64,000 nt of DNA, from the NCBI GenBank assembly GCA_045046885.1, contig JASFYX010000043.1, forward strand, positions 6,659 to 70,658, in the 5' to 3' direction. Source of the stretch: CG1-02-35-72 sp045046885 (lineage in GTDB: Bacteria > Bacteroidota > Bacteroidia > Flavobacteriales > Flavobacteriaceae). Positions 44,852 to 53,953 of the stretch are shown piece by piece. Within the stretch, counting starts at the first letter, position 1; each line of letters opens with the position of its first letter. The position numbers and the translations under genes are program-made. Under the pieces are notes generated by a model that saw only the letters and a program-made list of their open reading frames with translations, made no database searches and had not been told where the DNA came from.

Positions 44852-45200
44852 TTTAATTATGTGTTAAACATTTAATATTTGAGATTTAAAATACATTATT
44901 TTTCCTTTGACTACTCCCGATAACTATCGGGACAGGATGACATTTTGGTATTATTTGAAAATTGTTTTTTGAGATTTGTTGCTTGAAATTTGTATTTTTT
45001 AGTTTTACTGCAAGATTTGTAAAAGATTACGCAATGTTCACAAAAAAGACCAAACACTGAACACTGCTACTGTGTACTGTTTAAGATTCCGTTTTTAGTT
45101 ATTTTAAAATTATCTTTTGGGTTTTGTTTTTTTGGAATTTGTAGTATGTTAAGCGTTACTTTTAGTCCTTTACGCGCTATTTTTTATTTGAATATCGGCT
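44852..45200. other. non-coding region with a CCCGAT hairpin
   Basis: TCCCGAT (44915-44921) pairs with ATCGGGA (44926-44932), flanked by GACAGGATGACA, a fragment of a common flavobacterial intergenic repeat. The rest is AT-rich with no gene seen. Confidence 0.5.
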
Positions 45201-45208
45201 TATTTTTG
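45201..45208 (+). promoter_or_regulatory. -7 promoter box (TATTTTTG) for the TolB-like gene
   Basis: Exact TAnnTTTG match 19 nt before the ATG at 45227. Confidence 0.55.
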
Positions 45209-45226
45209 ATGCTTTAAATTAAAGAT

Positions 45227-46330
45227 ATGAACCGAATTATACTTTTAAGCTTAGCCCTTCTCGTGCTAAGTTGTCAAAATAAAACAGATAAAAAGAAAGC
45301 CAATGCCACATCTGGGGCGACAAAAATTGTGAATCTAACACACTATCCGCAAGAGCGACATCTTAAAAATGTAAAGCAGTTGACTTTTGGTGGCGATAAT
45401 GCAGAAGCTTATTGGAATAGTAAAGGCGATGCTTTGGTTTTTCAGGCTACTAATAAAAAATGGGGTACTTCTTGCGATCAAATATTTACCATGAATATTT
45501 CTGACGATTTAAGAAAAGGGCAAATATCACAACGTATTAGTAACGGGCAAGGACGTACAACATGTAGCTATTTTATGCCGGGTGATTCTACCTTTATATA
45601 CGCCTCAACTTACAAGGTTGATGTTAATTGTCCTCCGGTTCCCAAAAAAGAAGATTACGACAATAAATATATTTGGCCTGTTTATAGCAGTTTTGATATC
45701 TATTTAGCCGATAAAAACGGCAAAGAATTGAAACAGTTAACCAATACACCGGGTTATGATGCCGAACCAACTGTGTCGCCCAAAGGTGATATGATTGTGT
45801 TTACCTCTACACGCTCAGGCGATTTAGAATTGTACACCATGAATATAGATGGTACAGATGTTAAACAAATCACAAATGAATTGGGTTACGACGGTGGTGC
45901 TTTTTTCTCACCCGATGGCACAAAATTAATTTTCCGCGCCTCGCGTCCTAAAACACCCAAAGCTATAAAAGAATACAAAGATTTATTAGCCAAAGATGTG
46001 GTGATGCCAACCAATATGGAGTTGTTTATCTGTAATGTAGATGGGTCTGATTTAAAACAAATCACACATTTAGGAGACGCCAATTGGGCGCCGTTTTTTA
46101 GTCCTTCAGGCAAGAAAGTTATTTTCTCATCAAACTTTAAAACCAAACGCAGTTTTAATCTGTTTATGGTAAATATTGATGGTACCGGACTAGAACAAAT
46201 TACTTACGATAAAGTTTTTGACGCATTTCCTATGTTTTCTCCCGATGGCTCAAAATTGGTTTTTTCGTCAAACCGCAATAATAACGGAACACACGATACC
46301 AATTTGTTTGTAGCCGATTGGGTAGAATAA
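45227..46330 (+). CDS. TolB-like beta-propeller lipoprotein
   Basis: 367 residues. Lipoprotein signal ending at about Cys16 (VLSC). At least five PD40/WD40-like blades of the form DAEPTVSPKGDMIVFTSTRSGDLELYTMN, seen as repeated SPDGxxxxFxSxR motifs (about 55, 165, 215, 285, 330). No amidohydrolase or peptidase domain follows. Periplasmic binding or scaffolding role; not assigned further. Confidence 0.85.
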   Translation: MNRIILLSLALLVLSCQNKTDKKKANATSGATKIVNLTHYPQERHLKNVKQLTFGGDNAEAYWNSKGDALVFQATNKKWGTSCDQIFTMNISDDLRKGQISQRISNGQGRTTCSYFMPGDSTFIYASTYKVDVNCPPVPKKEDYDNKYIWPVYSSFDIYLADKNGKELKQLTNTPGYDAEPTVSPKGDMIVFTSTRSGDLELYTMNIDGTDVKQITNELGYDGGAFFSPDGTKLIFRASRPKTPKAIKEYKDLLAKDVVMPTNMELFICNVDGSDLKQITHLGDANWAPFFSPSGKKVIFSSNFKTKRSFNLFMVNIDGTGLEQITYDKVFDAFPMFSPDGSKLVFSSNRNNNGTHDTNLFVADWVE

Positions 46331-46331
46331 A

Positions 46332-47327
46332 ATGAAAGATGACTCAAAAAAGTACAATTGGGCAATTTTGGGATGTGGTCATATTGCAGAAAAATTTGCT
46401 TTAGAACTTCAAGAATTACCGCAAGCTAGTTTATATGGTGTAGCTTCTAGGGATTTAAGCAATGCTCAAAATTTTGCCACTCAATTTGGGTTTAAAAAAG
46501 CCTTTGGGTCTTATGAAGATATGGTAAAAGACCCCAATGTAGATGTTGTTTATATTGCAACACCTCATACTTTTCATTTAGAACATACTTTACTTTGTTT
46601 GAATCATAAAAAAGCAGTTTTATGTGAAAAAGCATTTGCTATAAACGCGAAAGAAGTACAACAAATGATTGTGGCTTCAAAAGAGAATAATACTTTTTTA
46701 ATGGAAGCTTTTTGGGTGGTTTTTACACCCAAATTTAAAAAGGTCTTAGAATTGATAAAAACGCAAGATTTAGGAAAGTTAAATTTTGTAAAATCAGATT
46801 TTCACTTTTTAGCCGATTACAATCCTCAAAGTAGAATTTATAATATTGATTTGGGGGGCGGTTCTCTATTAGATATTGGTATTTATCCTGTTTTTACAGC
46901 ACTGATGTTTTTGGGTATGCCAAATAATATCAAGACCTCAGCGCATTTTGCACCAACTGGTTCAGAAGAAAGTATTTCAATGTTGTTTGAATACAATGAG
47001 GGTACAACCGCAGTTTTATCCTCAAGTTTTAAGTCGCATGAAAAAATCGATACCGAGTTGTGTTTTGAAAAGGGTCTTGTTAAATACAATCGCAATCAAC
47101 ACGAGCCCATTATTTTGATTAAAGACAATTTTAAAAAAGAAGTGACGTTTGAAAAATGCAAAAATTCAGGTTATAAATATGAAGCGCTTCATGTTATGGA
47201 TTGTCTCAATAAAAATTTAATTGAAAGTCCTATTTTAACGAATCAAGTCAGTTTAAATTTGATGGGAATTTTAGACGCCGTTAGGATAAAAGCAGGTATA
47301 GTTTATCCTAATCACGACACTATTTAA
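46332..47327 (+). CDS. Gfo/Idh/MocA-family oxidoreductase
   Basis: 331 residues. Rossmann motif LGCGHIAEKFA, EKAFAINAKE (conserved EKP-like Lys), then the C-terminal alpha/beta domain with LGGGSLLDIGIYPV. NAD(P)-dependent sugar or diol dehydrogenases; substrate unknown. It starts 2 bp after the TolB-like gene. Confidence 0.9.
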   Translation: MKDDSKKYNWAILGCGHIAEKFALELQELPQASLYGVASRDLSNAQNFATQFGFKKAFGSYEDMVKDPNVDVVYIATPHTFHLEHTLLCLNHKKAVLCEKAFAINAKEVQQMIVASKENNTFLMEAFWVVFTPKFKKVLELIKTQDLGKLNFVKSDFHFLADYNPQSRIYNIDLGGGSLLDIGIYPVFTALMFLGMPNNIKTSAHFAPTGSEESISMLFEYNEGTTAVLSSSFKSHEKIDTELCFEKGLVKYNRNQHEPIILIKDNFKKEVTFEKCKNSGYKYEALHVMDCLNKNLIESPILTNQVSLNLMGILDAVRIKAGIVYPNHDTI

Positions 47328-47354
47328 TTTTCATTTTCTCAATAAATATTTGGC

Positions 47355-47362
47355 TATATTTG
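47355..47362 (+). promoter_or_regulatory. lepA -7 promoter box (TATATTTG)
   Basis: Exact TAnnTTTG match 31 nt before the ATG at 47393. Confidence 0.55.
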
Positions 47363-47392
47363 CGTCAAATCCTGTAAACAGGTTTGATACGC

Positions 47393-49189
47393 ATGAAAAA
47401 CATAAGAAATTTTTGCATAATTGCACATATAGATCACGGTAAGAGTACTTTAGCAGATAGACTTTTAGAGCTTACAAATACCATTACAGATCGCGAAAAA
47501 CAAGACCAGTTGTTAGATAATATGGACTTAGAGCGCGAGCGGGGTATTACCATTAAAAGCCATGCCATACAAATGGATTATGAGCAAGATGGCGAAAAGT
47601 ATGTCCTTAATCTTATTGACACGCCAGGTCACGTTGATTTTTCTTACGAAGTATCGCGTTCTATTGCTGCTTGCGAAGGCGCTTTGCTTATTGTAGATGC
47701 GGCGCAAAGTATTCAGGCGCAAACCATTTCTAACTTGTATTTGGCTTTAGAAAACGATTTGGAAATTATTCCGGTTTTAAATAAAATAGATTTACCAAGT
47801 GCTAATCCAGATGAAGTAACCGATGATATTGTTGATTTATTAGGATGCGATCCCGAAGAAGTAATTCACGCTAGCGGTAAAACAGGCTTTGGTGTAGCCG
47901 ATATTTTAAAGGCCATTGTAGCGCGTGTTCCGGCACCGCAAGGTAAAGTCGATGCGCCGTTACAGGCATTGATTTTCGATTCTGTTTTTAATTCGTACCG
48001 TGGTGTTGAAACCTATTTTAGAGTGATGCAAGGTGAAATTAGAAAAGGACAACGCATTAAATTTATGTCAACAGATAGTACTTATTTAGCGGATGAAGTT
48101 GGGACTCTAAAACTCACTCAGGTTGTTAAACAAAGTATAAAAACAGGTGATGTTGGCTATTTAATAACAGGCATTAAAACAGCTAGCGAAGTAAAAGTGG
48201 GTGATACTATTACAGATGCCGATAATTCTAATACAACAGCTATTGCAGGTTTTGAAGATGTTAAACCAATGGTTTTTGCAGGTATTTATCCGGTAGACAA
48301 CGACGATTATGAAGAGTTGCGCAGTGCGATGGAAAAACTAAAATTAAATGACGCTTCTTTAGTGTTTACCCCAGAGAGTTCAGCGGCTTTAGGTTTTGGT
48401 TTTCGCTGTGGTTTTTTAGGAATGTTACATCTAGAAATTGTACAAGAACGTTTAGAACGCGAGTTTGATATGACGGTTATTACTACAATGCCCAACGTAT
48501 CATATCACGCTTATACAAATAAGCATCCTAACACCATATTATTAGTAAACAATCCTTCAGATTTACCAGAACCTTCAAAATTAAATAGGGTAGAAGAACC
48601 TTATATTAAAGCGTCTATTATTACCAAGTCAGACTTTATTGGGCAGGTAATGAGTTTGTGTATAGAAAAACGCGGACAAATAACCAATCAGTCTTATTTA
48701 ACCCAAGAACGCGTAGAATTGAGTTTTGATATGCCTCTGTCTGAAATTGTATTCGACTTTTATGATCGTCTAAAAACTGTTTCAAAAGGCTATGCCTCAT
48801 TCGATTATCATCCTATAGGCTTTAGAGAATCAAAATTGGTAAAAGTAGATATCCTTTTAAATGGGAGCCCGGTTGATGCTTTATCGGCTTTATTACATGC
48901 CGACAATGCTTATGGCATTGGTAAAAAAATATGTGAAAAATTACGTGGTTTAATTCCGCGTCAACAATTTGACATACCTATTCAGGCGGCTATTGGCTCA
49001 AAAATTCTATCGCGAGAGACAATTAAAGCTTTACGAAAAGATGTTACAGCTAAATGTTATGGTGGCGATATCACGCGTAAACGTAAATTGCTAGAAAAAC
49101 AAAAGAAAGGTAAAAAACGCATGCGTCAAGTAGGTAATGTACAAATTCCGCAAGAAGCTTTTATGGCGGTGTTAAAACTGAATGATTAA
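47393..49189 (+). CDS. lepA: elongation factor 4 (LepA)
   Basis: 598 residues from ATG 47393 (MKNIRNFCIIAHIDHGKST). GTPase motifs: AHIDHGKST, RGITIK, DTPGHVDF, NKID. The LepA-specific C-terminal domain ends GKKRMRQVGNVQIPQEAFMAVL. Back-translocating ribosomal GTPase. Three codons longer is possible (TTG 47384), but the ATG matches the conserved start. The following 287 bp up to 49476 are AT-rich with no gene seen. Confidence 0.97.
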   Translation: MKNIRNFCIIAHIDHGKSTLADRLLELTNTITDREKQDQLLDNMDLERERGITIKSHAIQMDYEQDGEKYVLNLIDTPGHVDFSYEVSRSIAACEGALLIVDAAQSIQAQTISNLYLALENDLEIIPVLNKIDLPSANPDEVTDDIVDLLGCDPEEVIHASGKTGFGVADILKAIVARVPAPQGKVDAPLQALIFDSVFNSYRGVETYFRVMQGEIRKGQRIKFMSTDSTYLADEVGTLKLTQVVKQSIKTGDVGYLITGIKTASEVKVGDTITDADNSNTTAIAGFEDVKPMVFAGIYPVDNDDYEELRSAMEKLKLNDASLVFTPESSAALGFGFRCGFLGMLHLEIVQERLEREFDMTVITTMPNVSYHAYTNKHPNTILLVNNPSDLPEPSKLNRVEEPYIKASIITKSDFIGQVMSLCIEKRGQITNQSYLTQERVELSFDMPLSEIVFDFYDRLKTVSKGYASFDYHPIGFRESKLVKVDILLNGSPVDALSALLHADNAYGIGKKICEKLRGLIPRQQFDIPIQAAIGSKILSRETIKALRKDVTAKCYGGDITRKRKLLEKQKKGKKRMRQVGNVQIPQEAFMAVLKLND

Positions 49190-49476
49190 AGAGATTCATT
49201 TCTGAATTTTTCTTGCTAAAGTTGTTAATAAAACAGCAATCAATCAATAGTAAAAGCTTGCTATTCAATATTTATCATATAACTTAGAAAAAAAAATAAA
49301 GTATTATTAATCAACGCCTATTTTAAATTACAATTTGTTATAATCATTTCTATAAATACTAGAAATTTTATTAAATTCGCAAAGTTAATTTTTTTACCTA
49401 AAAGTTGCCATTTAAACTTTGTGTTGAAAAGCGAAAAACGACTTCTTTTTTCTAAAATATTAAGACTTAATATAAA

Positions 49477-50220
49477 ATGAAAAAATTAGATATACTCATT
49501 ATTACCATAAGCTTATTTATGGTCGGTTCAATTTTTAGCCAAGACAAAGCTCCAGAAAACAATCCTTTTAGCCTTAGTGTAGATGTTATGAGTCGCTATA
49601 TTTGGCGTGGTGCCGATTTTGGCAATTCGCCTAGCATTCAGCCAAACGTTGAATACAATAAAGGCAATTTAACAATTGGCGCTTGGGGCGCTTATGCTAC
49701 TAACAGCAATTATCAAGAAGCCGATTTATACTTGAGTTATGCTTTAAGCGATAGAGTATCACTAACCTTAACCGATTATTTTTTTCCTTCATCAACTCCT
49801 ACCGACAACTATTTTGATTATGACCATGCAACAACTGGACATATTTTTGAGATGTCTATGACTATTGATGCCACAGAAAAATTTCCTTTAAACTTTCTTT
49901 TGGCAACTAATTTTTATGGCGATGACGCCGATAAATTGCTTGCAAACGGCACAACAAATGGTATTCAATATTCAACCTATGCAGAGGTGGGTTATAATTT
50001 TAAAAACGCAAATGCTTTTATCGGTTTTAATCTTAGCAAACCCAATAAAACCCGCGGTGAGTCAGGTTTTTATGGCGATAGTTTGGGAGTGGTTAATCTT
50101 GGAATAACAGTTGTTAAAAAAATTAAAATATCAAATTCATTTGCCATACCGTTTAGTGGGTCTCTCATTGCAAACCCTGAAGCTGAAAAAATATTTATGG
50201 TCATTGGGTTTTCACTTTAA
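49477..50220 (+). CDS. TorF/Gcw_chp-type outer-membrane protein
   Basis: 247 residues, signal peptide (MKKLDILIITIS...FSQ). The mature N-terminus has SVDVMSRYIWRGADFGNSPSIQPNVEY, the typical start of TIGR02001-type putative porins, then amphipathic beta strands (LYLSYALS, FEMSMTIDATE). It precedes amtB by 36 bp, so it may help ammonium or small amines cross the outer membrane. That role is inferred from linkage only. Confidence 0.75.
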   Translation: MKKLDILIITISLFMVGSIFSQDKAPENNPFSLSVDVMSRYIWRGADFGNSPSIQPNVEYNKGNLTIGAWGAYATNSNYQEADLYLSYALSDRVSLTLTDYFFPSSTPTDNYFDYDHATTGHIFEMSMTIDATEKFPLNFLLATNFYGDDADKLLANGTTNGIQYSTYAEVGYNFKNANAFIGFNLSKPNKTRGESGFYGDSLGVVNLGITVVKKIKISNSFAIPFSGSLIANPEAEKIFMVIGFSL

Positions 50221-50256
50221 ATAGAAAATAATTATTAACCAATAAAACAATAAATT

Positions 50257-51474
50257 ATGTTTGATACTGGAACAACAACATTTATGATACTTTCTACAAG
50301 TCTCGTTATGTTAATGACACCCGGTCTGGCCTTTTTTTACGGAGGATTAGCAGGGAAAAGAAATATTTTAGGGATAATGATGCAAACTTTTGTATCATTA
50401 GGTGTAACTACAATTCTATGGATAGGATTTGGTTATTCTCTTTGTTTTAGTGGCGGCGAAGGAGGAATTATTGGAAATTTTGATTGGGCATTTTTAAATG
50501 GTATACCATTCAACAACCCATACTCTGGTGCCGATGGGCAATATCCAGAATTTATTTTTATTGCATACCAAATGATGTTTGCTGTTATTACTCCTACACT
50601 AATTACAGGAGCATTTGTAAATAGGGTTACATTTAAAGCTTATTTGATTTTCTTAGTAGCTTGGCAAATTTTTGTTTACTATCCTTTCGTTCATATGATT
50701 TGGGGCGGTGGATTGTTAGCAGAATGGGGTGTCCTTGATTTTGCAGGAGGTATTGTTGTTCATGCAACAGCAGGTTTTGCTGCTTTAGCATCTGTTATTT
50801 ATGTAGGTAAAAGAAAAGATACCAAGTCGGTACCTAACAGTATTCCTTTAGTTGCTATAGGAACAGGTTTGCTATGGTTTGGATGGTATGGTTTTAATGC
50901 TGGTAGCGAATTAAAAGTTGATGCAATTACAACAACAGCATTCTTAAATACGGATGTTGCAGCTTCAGTAGCAGGTATTACTTGGTTAATAATAGAATGG
51001 ATTAGAGAAGGACGGCCTAAATTTGTAGGACTATTAACTGGGTTTGTTGCTGGTTTGGCAACTATTACACCTGCAGCAGGTTTTGTTCCTTTATGGGCAG
51101 CTATGGTTATAGGTCTAGTGGCAGGTTCACTTTGTTTTGTGGCAGTACAATTTAAAAACAAGTGGGGCTGGGACGATGCTCTTGATGTTTGGGGTGTACA
51201 CGGAATGGGTGGCGTTTTCGGAACAATTATGTTAGGAATATTTGCTTCATCATCAATTAATGGTCAATCTGGATTGTTAGAAGGCAATTCTTCGTTCTTT
51301 TTAAAGGAAGTTGTTGCCGTATTAGGTGCTGCCGCTTACGCATTTGTATTTACTTATATCATGCTTATGTTAATAAACTTTATTACAAAAGTTAAAGTTA
51401 CAGATGATGAAGAGACAATGGGCTTAGATGCTTCATTACATGGCGAAAAAGCTTATGATGAAGGTGTCTTATAG
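50257..51474 (+). CDS. amtB: ammonium transporter AmtB
   Basis: 405 residues, 11 helices. STSLVMLMTPGLAFFYGGL at the N-terminus, DFAGGIVVHATAGFAALA (twin-His region 1), DVWGVHGMGGVFGT (twin-His region 2). Ammonia/ammonium channel. No GlnK (PII) gene adjoins. It follows the TorF-like gene. Confidence 0.96.
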   Translation: MFDTGTTTFMILSTSLVMLMTPGLAFFYGGLAGKRNILGIMMQTFVSLGVTTILWIGFGYSLCFSGGEGGIIGNFDWAFLNGIPFNNPYSGADGQYPEFIFIAYQMMFAVITPTLITGAFVNRVTFKAYLIFLVAWQIFVYYPFVHMIWGGGLLAEWGVLDFAGGIVVHATAGFAALASVIYVGKRKDTKSVPNSIPLVAIGTGLLWFGWYGFNAGSELKVDAITTTAFLNTDVAASVAGITWLIIEWIREGRPKFVGLLTGFVAGLATITPAAGFVPLWAAMVIGLVAGSLCFVAVQFKNKWGWDDALDVWGVHGMGGVFGTIMLGIFASSSINGQSGLLEGNSSFFLKEVVAVLGAAAYAFVFTYIMLMLINFITKVKVTDDEETMGLDASLHGEKAYDEGVL

Positions 51475-51530
51475 TCAAAATTAACCGATTAAGATATTTT
51501 TAATTTTTTAACACTTTCATTGAAAATAAA

Positions 51531-51559
51531 AAAAAGCCTCTTTTTACAAGAGGCTTTTA
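51531..51559. terminator. bidirectional terminator between amtB and ferredoxin
   Basis: AAAAAGCCTCTT (51531-51542) pairs with AAGAGGCTTTT (51548-51558), 5-nt loop, T-runs on both sides. It serves the convergent amtB (stop 51474) and ferredoxin (stop 51583). Confidence 0.88.
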
Positions 51560-51582
51560 AAAATTGGTTGATTTTTGGTGTT

Positions 51583-51933
51583 TTATTCGCCGTGAAGCCA
51601 AGCCTTTTTAGCTAATAACTCTTCTTCAGATTCTTCGTGATCTTCATCAGGAATACAGCAGTCAACAGGACATACAGAAGCACATTGAGGCTCGTCATGG
51701 AAGCCTTTACATTCTGTACATTTTTCTGTTACGATAAAGTAAAATTCGTCTGATATGGGCTCGTTATTTTCATCGGCATCCATATCAGCTCCACTAGGAG
51801 TAGTAACATCTCCACTTAATGAAGTATCTTCAGATAGAGACCATTCATCATCTGGTTCATAAATTGCATGGTTTGGACACTCTGAAATACAGGCATCACA
51901 ATTTATACATTCGTCGGTTATTTTAATTGCCAT
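51583..51933 (-). CDS. dicluster [4Fe-4S] ferredoxin
   Basis: 116 residues. Cluster 1 Cys 9, 12, 15, 19 (CINCDACISECP); cluster 2 Cys 72, 75, 84, 88 (CTECKGFHDEPQCASVCP), the long Alvin-type spacing. An acidic insertion (about 30-65) separates the two and the tail is acidic. It is divergent from korAB with 150 bp between and a shared FNR-like dyad, strongly suggesting it carries electrons from KorAB, possibly to complex I. Confidence 0.95.
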   Translation of the reverse strand: MAIKITDECINCDACISECPNHAIYEPDDEWSLSEDTSLSGDVTTPSGADMDADENNEPISDEFYFIVTEKCTECKGFHDEPQCASVCPVDCCIPDEDHEESEEELLAKKAWLHGE

Positions 51934-51958
51934 AATATATGTTTTTATTAAATTGCCA

Positions 51959-51966
51959 CAAATTTA
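51959..51966 (-). promoter_or_regulatory. ferredoxin -7 promoter box (TAAATTTG)
   Basis: Exact TAnnTTTG match on the minus strand; centre 51962.5, exactly 33 bp from the dyad centre 51995.5. Confidence 0.7.
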
Positions 51967-51989
51967 AAAAATTAAATTTTAATTTATTC

Positions 51990-52001
51990 TGACAATTATC
52001 A
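51990..52001. promoter_or_regulatory. FNR/CRP-like dyad shared by divergent ferredoxin and korA promoters
   Basis: TGAC-AATT-ATCA fits TGAY-N4-RTCA. Its centre (51995.5) is exactly 33 bp from both flanking -7 boxes (51962.5 and 52028.5), so one bound dimer could activate both directions from about -41. Confidence 0.7.
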
Positions 52002-52024
52002 TTATTTCAAAATAAAAGTAATAA

Positions 52025-52032
52025 TAAATTTG
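52025..52032 (+). promoter_or_regulatory. korA -7 promoter box (TAAATTTG)
   Basis: Exact TAnnTTTG match; centre 52028.5, 33 bp from the shared dyad; 51 nt before the korA ATG. Confidence 0.7.
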
Positions 52033-52083
52033 TCACAATTTTTAAAATACTAAAAAATCGTTAAAAAAACAGTTAAAAAATTT

Positions 52084-53949
52084 ATGGATTTAGATTTAAA
52101 AAATCAGCAATCTGGCACCACTTCTACACAGTTACAAGGGGTCGTAATTAGATTTGTTGGTGATTCTGGTGATGGCATGCAGCTTACCGGAACGCAATTT
52201 TCTGACACATCTGCAATGTTTGGCAATGATATTGCCACTTTTCCTAATTATCCGGCCGAAATTCGCGCCCCCCAAGGAAGTCTTTATGGCGTTTCTGGCT
52301 ACCAAGTTCATATTGGTAGTGTAGAAGTAAGTACGCCAGGCGATGATTTAGATTTATTGGTGGCGATGAATCCTGCGGGATTAAAGACCAATTACACATC
52401 GGTTAAACCGGGTCATACTATTATTGTAGATACCGATTCTTTTACAAAGAAAAATCTTGAAAAAGCTTTTTACGAAAGTAATCCGCTTGAAGATGGTAGT
52501 TTAGACAACTACCGCGTTATAGAAGTTTCTATGACTTCTTTAACAAAAGAAAGTCTTAAAGATTTAGGACTCGATAATAAAAGTGTGGTTAGAAGTAAAA
52601 ATATGTTTGCTTTGGGTATGGTGTATTGGATATACAACCGTTCTTTAGAACATACAATTGAATTTTTTAACAAGAAATTTAAAAGCAAACCGCTTGTTGC
52701 AGAAGCCAATACTAAGGTATTGAAAGCCGGTTTTTATTACGCCGAAACACTCGAAATTATTTCGAATTCATATTCTATTGCGCCCTCAAAAATGCCGAAA
52801 GGGACTTACAGAATTGTAAATGGAAATACAGCAACCGCTTGGGGCTTTTTAGCCGCTTCAGAAAATTCTGGACGCGAATTGTATTTAGGATCTTATCCCA
52901 TTACACCAGCTACAGATATTTTACACGAATTGGTAAAACACAAACATTTTGGTGTAAAAGCTTTTCAAGCTGAAGATGAAATAGCGGGTGTTTGTTCTTC
53001 AATTGGCGCGTCATTTGCGGGTGATTTAGCTATAACAACCACTTCTGGTCCTGGACTTGCTTTAAAAGGTGAAGCCCTAGGATTGGCTATGATTACAGAA
53101 TTACCTTTGGTTGCCGTGAATGTTCAACGTGGTGGCCCTTCAACAGGATTACCCACAAAAACAGAGCAATCAGATTTATTACAAGCCTTATTTGGAAGAA
53201 ATGGAGAAAGTCCTGTAATTGTAGTAGCGGCCAGCACACCTGCCAATTGTTTTGATATGGCTTATGAGGCTTCTCGCTTAGCTCTTGAACATATGACACC
53301 AGTTATTTTGTTAACTGATGGTTATATTGCCAATGGATCTGAACCTTGGAAAATTAAATCTGTAAAAGATTTAGCCCCTATTAATCCGCCAATTATTAAG
53401 GAAGCTTCTTCAGACTGGCATCCTTATGTTAGAGATAAAGAATCTTTAGCAAGAAATTGGGCTATTCCTGGCACAAAAGGTTTAGAACACCGAATAGGAG
53501 GTTTAGAAAAGGATAAAGTTTCTGGAAATGTTTCTTACGATCCAGAAAATCATGAATTTATGACTAATATTCGTGCCGAAAAAATAAAACGCGTTGCCAA
53601 TTATATTCCCGATTTAAAAGCTGAATTTGCCCAAGAAGGCGATTTGTTGGTTGTAGGATGGGGAGGCACTTATGGTAGTTTACACTCTGCAGTTAAAGAA
53701 TTAAATACGCAAGGTCAAAAGGTAGGACATGTTCATTTTAATTATATCAATCCAATGCCTAAAAATACTGCTGAGGTATTTGCTAAGTATAAAAAAATTA
53801 TCGTTTGTGAATTGAATAAAGGTCAAATGGCTTATGTTTTAAGAGCTAATTATCCTGAGTTTACTTATACACAATATAACAAAATGCAAGGTTTACCATT
53901 CTCTGTGGGCGATCTTAAACAAAAATTTAATAGCTTAATAAATAACTAG
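52084..53949 (+). CDS. korA: 2-oxoacid:ferredoxin oxidoreductase, fused gamma-alpha subunit
   Basis: 621 residues. The gamma domain (about 20-190) opens VIRFVGDSGDGMQLTG with YPAEIRAPQGS; the alpha domain (about 215-620) has LGSYPITPATDI, EDEIAGVCSSIGASFAG and TTTSGPGLALKGEALG. With KorB it oxidises 2-oxoglutarate or a related 2-oxoacid to the acyl-CoA and reduces ferredoxin. KOR versus other 2-oxoacids is inferred from the fused layout and flavobacterial annotation habit. Confidence 0.9.
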   Translation: MDLDLKNQQSGTTSTQLQGVVIRFVGDSGDGMQLTGTQFSDTSAMFGNDIATFPNYPAEIRAPQGSLYGVSGYQVHIGSVEVSTPGDDLDLLVAMNPAGLKTNYTSVKPGHTIIVDTDSFTKKNLEKAFYESNPLEDGSLDNYRVIEVSMTSLTKESLKDLGLDNKSVVRSKNMFALGMVYWIYNRSLEHTIEFFNKKFKSKPLVAEANTKVLKAGFYYAETLEIISNSYSIAPSKMPKGTYRIVNGNTATAWGFLAASENSGRELYLGSYPITPATDILHELVKHKHFGVKAFQAEDEIAGVCSSIGASFAGDLAITTTSGPGLALKGEALGLAMITELPLVAVNVQRGGPSTGLPTKTEQSDLLQALFGRNGESPVIVVAASTPANCFDMAYEASRLALEHMTPVILLTDGYIANGSEPWKIKSVKDLAPINPPIIKEASSDWHPYVRDKESLARNWAIPGTKGLEHRIGGLEKDKVSGNVSYDPENHEFMTNIRAEKIKRVANYIPDLKAEFAQEGDLLVVGWGGTYGSLHSAVKELNTQGQKVGHVHFNYINPMPKNTAEVFAKYKKIIVCELNKGQMAYVLRANYPEFTYTQYNKMQGLPFSVGDLKQKFNSLINN

Positions 53950-53953
53950 AAAA

